This document shows positions 22,308 to 26,162 of a stretch of DNA of 26,162 nucleotides, piece by piece. The DNA is taken from positions 1 through 26,162 of the forward strand of contig JAZUNG010000205.1 of NCBI GenBank assembly GCA_045604025.1. The letters are read 5' to 3'. How positions within the stretch are numbered: the stretch's first letter is position 1; each line of letters opens with the position of its first letter. This DNA comes from RGIG5612 sp045604025 (lineage in GTDB: Bacteria > Bacillota > Clostridia > Lachnospirales > Lachnospiraceae). The notes beneath the pieces are model-generated. The model was given only the letters and a program-made list of their open reading frames with translations, was not told where the DNA came from and searched no databases. Made by a program: the position numbers and the translations under genes.

Positions 22308-23942
22308 TTACATCATTCCCATGCCGCCACCCTGGGCTGCTGCAGCTGCTCTTGCCTCTGCCATAGGATCTGTTGTGTCTGCAACAACTGCCTCTGTTGT
22401 CAGATATGTTGAAGCAACGCTTGTTGCGTTCTGAAGAGCTGATCTGGTTACCTTTACAGGATCAAGGATACCTGCGTCAACCATCTTGACATACTCTCCG
22501 TTCAGAGCATCAAATCCTTCGCCTTCAGGAAGCTCTTTAACCTTGTTTACGATAACAGCGCCTTCCAGACCAGCATTCTCAGCGATGCAGTACAGAGGAG
22601 CCTCAAGTGCCTTGTAAACAACCTTTGCGCCTGTCTTCTCGTCACCTTCAAGGGTATCGATAAGAGCTGCAACTGCTTCCTGTGCATGGATATATGCGCT
22701 GCCGCCGCCTGCGATGATGCCTTCCTCAACAGCTGCCTTGGTAGCTGCCAGAGCATCTTCCATGCGGAGCTTCTTCTCTTTCATCTCGGTCTCGGTAGCT
22801 GCACCAACTCTGATAACTGCAACGCCGCCGGTGAGCTTTCCAAGTCTCTCCTGATATTTTTCTCTGTCATAGTCAGATGTGGTAGTCTCGATGCCTCTCT
22901 TGATCTGAGCGCATCTGTCAGCGATAGCTTCCTTGCTGCCAGCACCGTCTACGATAACTGTATTCTCTTTGCCAACCTTAACTGATTTAGCAAATCCAAG
23001 CTGATCCATAGTAGCCTCAGCCAATGTCAGACCAACCTCCTCAGAGATCAGCTGTCCGCCTGTCAGGATAGCGATATCCTTCAGCATCTCTTTTCTTCTG
23101 TCACCAAATCCGGGGGCCTTGACAGCAACAACATTCAGGTTACCACGCAGCTTGTTGACGATGATAGTAGTCAGAGCTTCGCCCTCAACATCCTCAGCGA
23201 TGATCAGGAGCTTTGCGCCCTGCTTCATGATCTGCTCAAGGATAGGCAGAAGATCCTGGATAGAAGAGATCTTCTTATCTGTGATCAGGATGTAGCAGTC
23301 ATCCATGGTTGCTTCCATCTTCTCCAGATCGTTGCACATATATGCTGAAATATATCCACGCTCAAACTGCATACCTACAACCATATCCAGCTCTGTCTGC
23401 ATTGTCTTGGACTCTTCGATAGTGATAACGCCATCAGCAGTAACCTTTTCCATAGCGTCAGCAACCATCTCGCCTACGCCGTCATCTCCTGCAGAGATAG
23501 CAGCTACACGTGCGATCTGCTCCTTGCCGGATACCTTGCTGCTCATCTTGCTCAGAGCGTCAACAGCAACCTCACATGCTGAAGCCATGCCTTTTCTCAG
23601 GATGATGGGATTTGCGCCTGCTGCCAGGTTCTTGCCGCCTTCATCGATCATAGCCTGTGCAAGTACTGTAGCTGTGGTAGTACCATCACCTGCAACATCG
23701 TTTGTCTGAGTTGCAACTTCACGTACCAGCTGAGCACCCATGTTCTCAAACTGATCTTCAAATTCGATCTCTCTTGCGATAGTAACACCATCATTAGTGA
23801 TCAGAGGGCCGCCGAAAGCCTTGCCCAGAACTACGTTTCTGCCCTTAGGTCCCAGTGTGACCTTGACAGTGTTTGCAAGCTGATCCACACCGCGCTCGAG
23901 GGCTTCTCTTGCCTCAGCGCCGAACTTAATAACCTTTGCCAT
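22308..23942 (-). CDS. groEL: Chaperonin GroEL (HSP60)
   Basis: The 544-residue ATP-dependent folding chamber subunit has normal length and the family motifs: KVTLGPKGRNVV, the ATP-binding GDGTTTATVLAQ around 87-98, the equatorial and apical domains in order, and a C-terminal Gly/Met tail (GGGMGMM). AGGAGG precedes the ATG by 9 nt. It is 14 nt after groES and shares its CIRCE-controlled promoter. It is the only groEL seen here. Nothing abnormal was noticed. Confidence 0.99.
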   Translation of the reverse strand: MAKVIKFGAEAREALERGVDQLANTVKVTLGPKGRNVVLGKAFGGPLITNDGVTIAREIEFEDQFENMGAQLVREVATQTNDVAGDGTTTATVLAQAMIDEGGKNLAAGANPIILRKGMASACEVAVDALSKMSSKVSGKEQIARVAAISAGDDGVGEMVADAMEKVTADGVITIEESKTMQTELDMVVGMQFERGYISAYMCNDLEKMEATMDDCYILITDKKISSIQDLLPILEQIMKQGAKLLIIAEDVEGEALTTIIVNKLRGNLNVVAVKAPGFGDRRKEMLKDIAILTGGQLISEEVGLTLAEATMDQLGFAKSVKVGKENTVIVDGAGSKEAIADRCAQIKRGIETTTSDYDREKYQERLGKLTGGVAVIRVGAATETEMKEKKLRMEDALAATKAAVEEGIIAGGGSAYIHAQEAVAALIDTLEGDEKTGAKVVYKALEAPLYCIAENAGLEGAVIVNKVKELPEGEGFDALNGEYVKMVDAGILDPVKVTRSALQNATSVASTYLTTEAVVADTTDPMAEARAAAAAQGGGMGMM

Positions 23943-23956
23943 TTTAATATTCCTCC

Positions 23957-24241
23957 TTAGTCTTCTACTATAGCGAGGATATCATTCTGATTAACTACAA
24001 TATATTCCTCGTCTTCAAGCTTAACTTCGCTTCCTGCATATTTAGAAAAGATAACTACGTCGCCTTCCTTAACAAGCATGTTGGACTTGCCGTCAATGAT
24101 CTTGCCAGGACCTACTGCAACAACAAGTGCCTGTGCAGGCTTCTCTTTTGACTGACCAGGTAAGATGATGCCTGATGCTGTAGTTTCTTCAGCTTCAACA
24201 CGTTTAAGAACGACTCTTTCTCCTAATGGAACTAACTTCAT
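23957..24241 (-). CDS. groES: Co-chaperonin GroES (HSP10)
   Basis: The 94-residue product forms the heptameric lid of the GroEL chamber. It shows the family pattern: PLGERVVLKRVEAEETTASG near the N terminus with the mobile loop ASGIILPGQSKEKPAQ, then GDVVIFSKYAGSEVK and a C-terminal NQNDILAIVED. AGGAGG lies 8 nt before the ATG. It is the first gene of the two-gene heat-shock operon, with a CIRCE operator directly upstream. Confidence 0.98.
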   Translation of the reverse strand: MKLVPLGERVVLKRVEAEETTASGIILPGQSKEKPAQALVVAVGPGKIIDGKSNMLVKEGDVVIFSKYAGSEVKLEDEEYIVVNQNDILAIVED

Positions 24242-24265
24242 TTCAATTGCCTCCTATTCTCTCTA

Positions 24266-24292
24266 TTAGCACTCATCTCGCCCGAGTGCTAA
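24266..24292. promoter_or_regulatory. CIRCE operator (HrcA binding site)
   Basis: The sequence is a perfect match to the CIRCE consensus: TTAGCACTC (24266-24274), 9 nt, GAGTGCTAA (24284-24292). It lies between the groES promoter and its start codon, in the leader, as is usual. The repressor HrcA binds here and is released on heat or protein-folding stress. The hrcA gene itself is not in the window. Confidence 0.98.
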
Positions 24293-24303
24293 CTCCATTG
24301 CAT

Positions 24304-24332
24304 ATAATATAACATCACTTTCTATTTTGCAA
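24304..24332 (-). promoter_or_regulatory. groES-groEL promoter
   Basis: TTGCAA (complement of 24327-24332), a 17-nt spacer and TATTAT (complement of 24304-24309) stand on the minus strand just upstream of the CIRCE operator. The predicted start point, near 24297, falls a few bases before the operator, so HrcA would block early transcription. Confidence 0.8.
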
Positions 24333-24357
24333 CCCCCAAAATAAAGTTTTTCGAGGA

Positions 24358-25182
24358 TCATTTTTCTCTCGCATACATGAACAGATACTGCTGTGCATAG
24401 CCGCCCCATCTGCCGAATTTTACGGCTGCAAACTGCTCTATCTCCTTTTTCGGAGTATCACATCCGAAGTACATTTCTTCCATGATACGCTTGATCCACA
24501 CGTCTACCGGGAATCCCTCTCTGAAGCCCAGAGAAAACAGCAGCACACAGTTGGCTACCTTGTCTCCGACGCCTTTTATACCTGTCAGCTCCCTGCGGGC
24601 ATCTTCGAATGTCAGCCGCTTCAGTTCTGCTGCATTCATCCCGTTTTGAAGTGCGTGTATAGCACTCATGATATACGGAGCCCTGAAGCCTGTCTTCAGC
24701 TGCCTGAAATCCTCCTCGGTCATAGCGTAGAGCTGCTCCTGCTCTGGGAATGTATAGTAGTCATGCCCGGCATATGTTCCGGCATACTCACCAAACCCGT
24801 CGCATATGGCCCTGACTATCTTCTTTATCTGGGGAATGTTCTTGTTCTGTGAGATGATGAACGAAATAAGGGTCTCCGGGAAGTCCTGATTCAGTATCCT
24901 GATACCGTAAAATGTATCAGTCACACTCTTCAGCCTGGGCTCAGCCTTGATCAGTTCGCTTTTTATCTGAGCGTAATCCCTGTCCAGATCGAAATACGGT
25001 ACCCAGATCCCCCGGATCTCGTCATCTGACGCCCCATCAAATATGAGCTCGTCACCTTCTTGCAGGACATGCAGCATCCTGCCTTTTGCAACTACGATGT
25101 AGTCTTCTTCACCGATCTTTTCAAAATTGAAGCACTGACCACATTCAAGCGTCTGTGCAAGATCAAAATCCTTAACCTTCAT
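24358..25182 (-). CDS. ogg: 8-oxoguanine DNA glycosylase, OGG1 type
   Basis: This bifunctional glycosylase/lyase removes 8-oxoguanine opposite cytosine. The 274-residue product has the OGG1-type N-terminal domain (starting DFDLAQTLECGQCFNFE, the OGG_N signature) and a helix-hairpin-helix GPD motif at about 199-228: LTGIKGVGDKVANC with the catalytic lysine K208 and the conserved D227 in PVDVW. The ATG has AAGGG 6 nt upstream. It stands between the ftsZ terminator and the groES promoter, and no terminator is seen after it, so some transcripts may run into groES-groEL. OGG1-type enzymes are less common in bacteria than MutM but frequent in Clostridia. Confidence 0.92.
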   Translation of the reverse strand: MKVKDFDLAQTLECGQCFNFEKIGEEDYIVVAKGRMLHVLQEGDELIFDGASDDEIRGIWVPYFDLDRDYAQIKSELIKAEPRLKSVTDTFYGIRILNQDFPETLISFIISQNKNIPQIKKIVRAICDGFGEYAGTYAGHDYYTFPEQEQLYAMTEEDFRQLKTGFRAPYIMSAIHALQNGMNAAELKRLTFEDARRELTGIKGVGDKVANCVLLFSLGFREGFPVDVWIKRIMEEMYFGCDTPKKEIEQFAAVKFGRWGGYAQQYLFMYAREK

Positions 25183-25192
25183 GTTATCCCTT

Positions 25193-25230
25193 CAAACAAA
25201 CACCGTGATGCATGTTACAGCATCACGGTG
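25193..25230 (-). terminator. Intrinsic terminator after ftsZ
   Basis: CACCGTGATGC (25201-25211) pairs perfectly with GCATCACGGTG (25220-25230) over 11 bp with an 8-nt loop. On the minus strand it is followed by TTTGTTTG. It lies 38 nt after the ftsZ stop and just before the ogg ribosome site. Confidence 0.85.
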
Positions 25231-25268
25231 AATCCTGTTTTAACTATATGACTGCAGCTGTCTCAGTA

Positions 25269-26162
25269 TTATCTCTTCTTCAGGAAATCAGGAATGGTGA
25301 TGTCCTTGGAAGCTGAGCTCTGTCTGGGCTGTCTTGCAGGTGTAGTAAAGTTCAGCTGAGGCTTGGGAGGCTCGGGTCTGACCGGGATCTCCTTCGGCTT
25401 GTCCTCTTCTGCTGCAGGCTCCTCAGCCTTGGCAGGTGTTGCAAATGAAGATGCCTGACTCTTCGGAGCATCTTTAGATGTTCCTGCTGAGAATCTGCTG
25501 TCAGATGCCTTAGGTGTGGTCATCTTTACAGTTGCATCTGAAATACCGGTTGCGATAACGGTAATAGTGCAGGTATCAGCAGGCTCTTCCTCGTAGCGTG
25601 CACCAAATATGATGTTTGCGCCTTCTCCAGCGAGCTCCTGTACGTAGGTTGCCGCATCATTTGCCTCGATAAGGGAGATATCACCGGTGATATTGATGAT
25701 AACATGTGAAGCACCCTTGATATTGGTCTCCAGAAGAGGTGATGTAACTGCAGCCTTGACAGCCTCTTCAGCCTTGCCGTCGCCTGTAGCTGTACCGATA
25801 CCGATATGAGCGATACCCTTGTTGAGCATTACTGTACGTACATCCGCGAAATCCAGGTTGATCAGTGAGCGGATATTGATCAGGTCTGTGATGCCGCTGA
25901 CTGACTGCTCCAGAACCTCATCTGCTTTCTTGAATGCATCCTTGATAGATGTTCTTCTGTCAACGATCTCCAGAAGCTTGTCATTGGGGATGATGATAAG
26001 TGTATCAACAACTTCTTTCAGCTTCTCAATGCCCATAAGAGCATTGTTCATACGTGTTTTGTTCTCGAAACGGAAAGGCTTCGTTACGATAGCAACCGTA
26101 AGGATGCCCATATCCTTTGCAACCTTGGCTATAACAGGAGCAGCACCTGTTCCTGTACCACC
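25269..26162 (-). CDS. ftsZ: Cell division protein FtsZ (N-terminal part beyond the window)
   Basis: The frame is open to the right edge, giving 297 C-terminal residues; the methionine at 26111 is internal. The sequence enters in the tubulin signature GGTGTGAAPV, continues with the family motif GILTVAIVTKPF, and has the catalytic T7-loop region NLDFADV. A Pro/Glu/Ala/Lys-rich linker of about 75 residues leads to the C-terminal conserved peptide DITIPDFLKKR, the site that binds FtsA, SepF and similar partners. FtsZ is the tubulin-like GTPase that builds the division ring. Its stop at 25269 is followed by an intrinsic terminator. Confidence 0.98.
   Translation of the reverse strand, partial: GGTGTGAAPVIAKVAKDMGILTVAIVTKPFRFENKTRMNNALMGIEKLKEVVDTLIIIPNDKLLEIVDRRTSIKDAFKKADEVLEQSVSGITDLINIRSLINLDFADVRTVMLNKGIAHIGIGTATGDGKAEEAVKAAVTSPLLETNIKGASHVIINITGDISLIEANDAATYVQELAGEGANIIFGARYEEEPADTCTITVIATGISDATVKMTTPKASDSRFSAGTSKDAPKSQASSFATPAKAEEPAAEEDKPKEIPVRPEPPKPQLNFTTPARQPRQSSASKDITIPDFLKKR

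Overview
The window reads as chromosomal DNA of a low-to-moderate-GC Clostridia-type Bacillota. The evidence is HrcA/CIRCE control of groES-groEL, a PASTA kinase paired with a PPM phosphatase, a sortase of the class B type, Shine-Dalgarno sites of the GGAGG type, and the block priA-def-fmt-rsmB-rlmN-phosphatase-kinase-rsgA-rpe that is typical of Clostridia. A family or genus cannot be fixed from the sequence alone.

Layout. Positions 2-145 hold the end of an aspartate kinase gene (+). Positions 223-2274 carry a DUF3810-type membrane metalloprotein and a patatin-like lipase (+). A structured inverted-repeat element at 2292-2397 separates these from an unrecognised small acidic-tailed protein (-, 2420-2842), which diverges from a zinc-ribbon protein (+, 3011-3664). 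A bidirectional terminator and a MOSC-domain gene with its own promoter and palindromic operator candidate follow (-, 3729-4163). From 19770 down to 4278 runs one co-directional minus-strand series of twelve tightly packed genes: glyS, ftsK/spoIIIE, priA, def, fmt, rsmB, rlmN, PPM phosphatase, PASTA kinase, rsgA, rpe, queA. These serve tRNA charging, chromosome translocation, replication restart, N-formyl-methionine start and removal, rRNA modification, ribosome maturation and cell-wall-linked phospho-signalling. Several pairs overlap or abut, which implies translational coupling.

The most unusual stretch is 19771-22300. The 659-bp gap between glyS and the next gene holds a candidate plus-strand small RNA with a good promoter (19977-20004) and a strong terminator (20113-20145). 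Beyond it lies an exact 31-bp-period array of six palindromes plus a degenerate seventh (20178-20370), then the terminator of the next minus-strand gene (20371-20410). Transcription is therefore stopped on both sides just before the array, so it looks like a protein-binding DNA site rather than a transcribed element. Its units share a 10-bp core with the known parS site. Next are a secreted metallo-beta-lactamase-fold hydrolase with a C-terminal SPATG-hydrophobic segment-short tail, and a class B-like sortase immediately upstream of it. I read these as a dedicated sortase and surface-enzyme pair.

The right end carries groEL and groES behind a perfect CIRCE operator, an OGG1-type 8-oxoguanine glycosylase, a terminator, and the 3' part of ftsZ running off the window edge.
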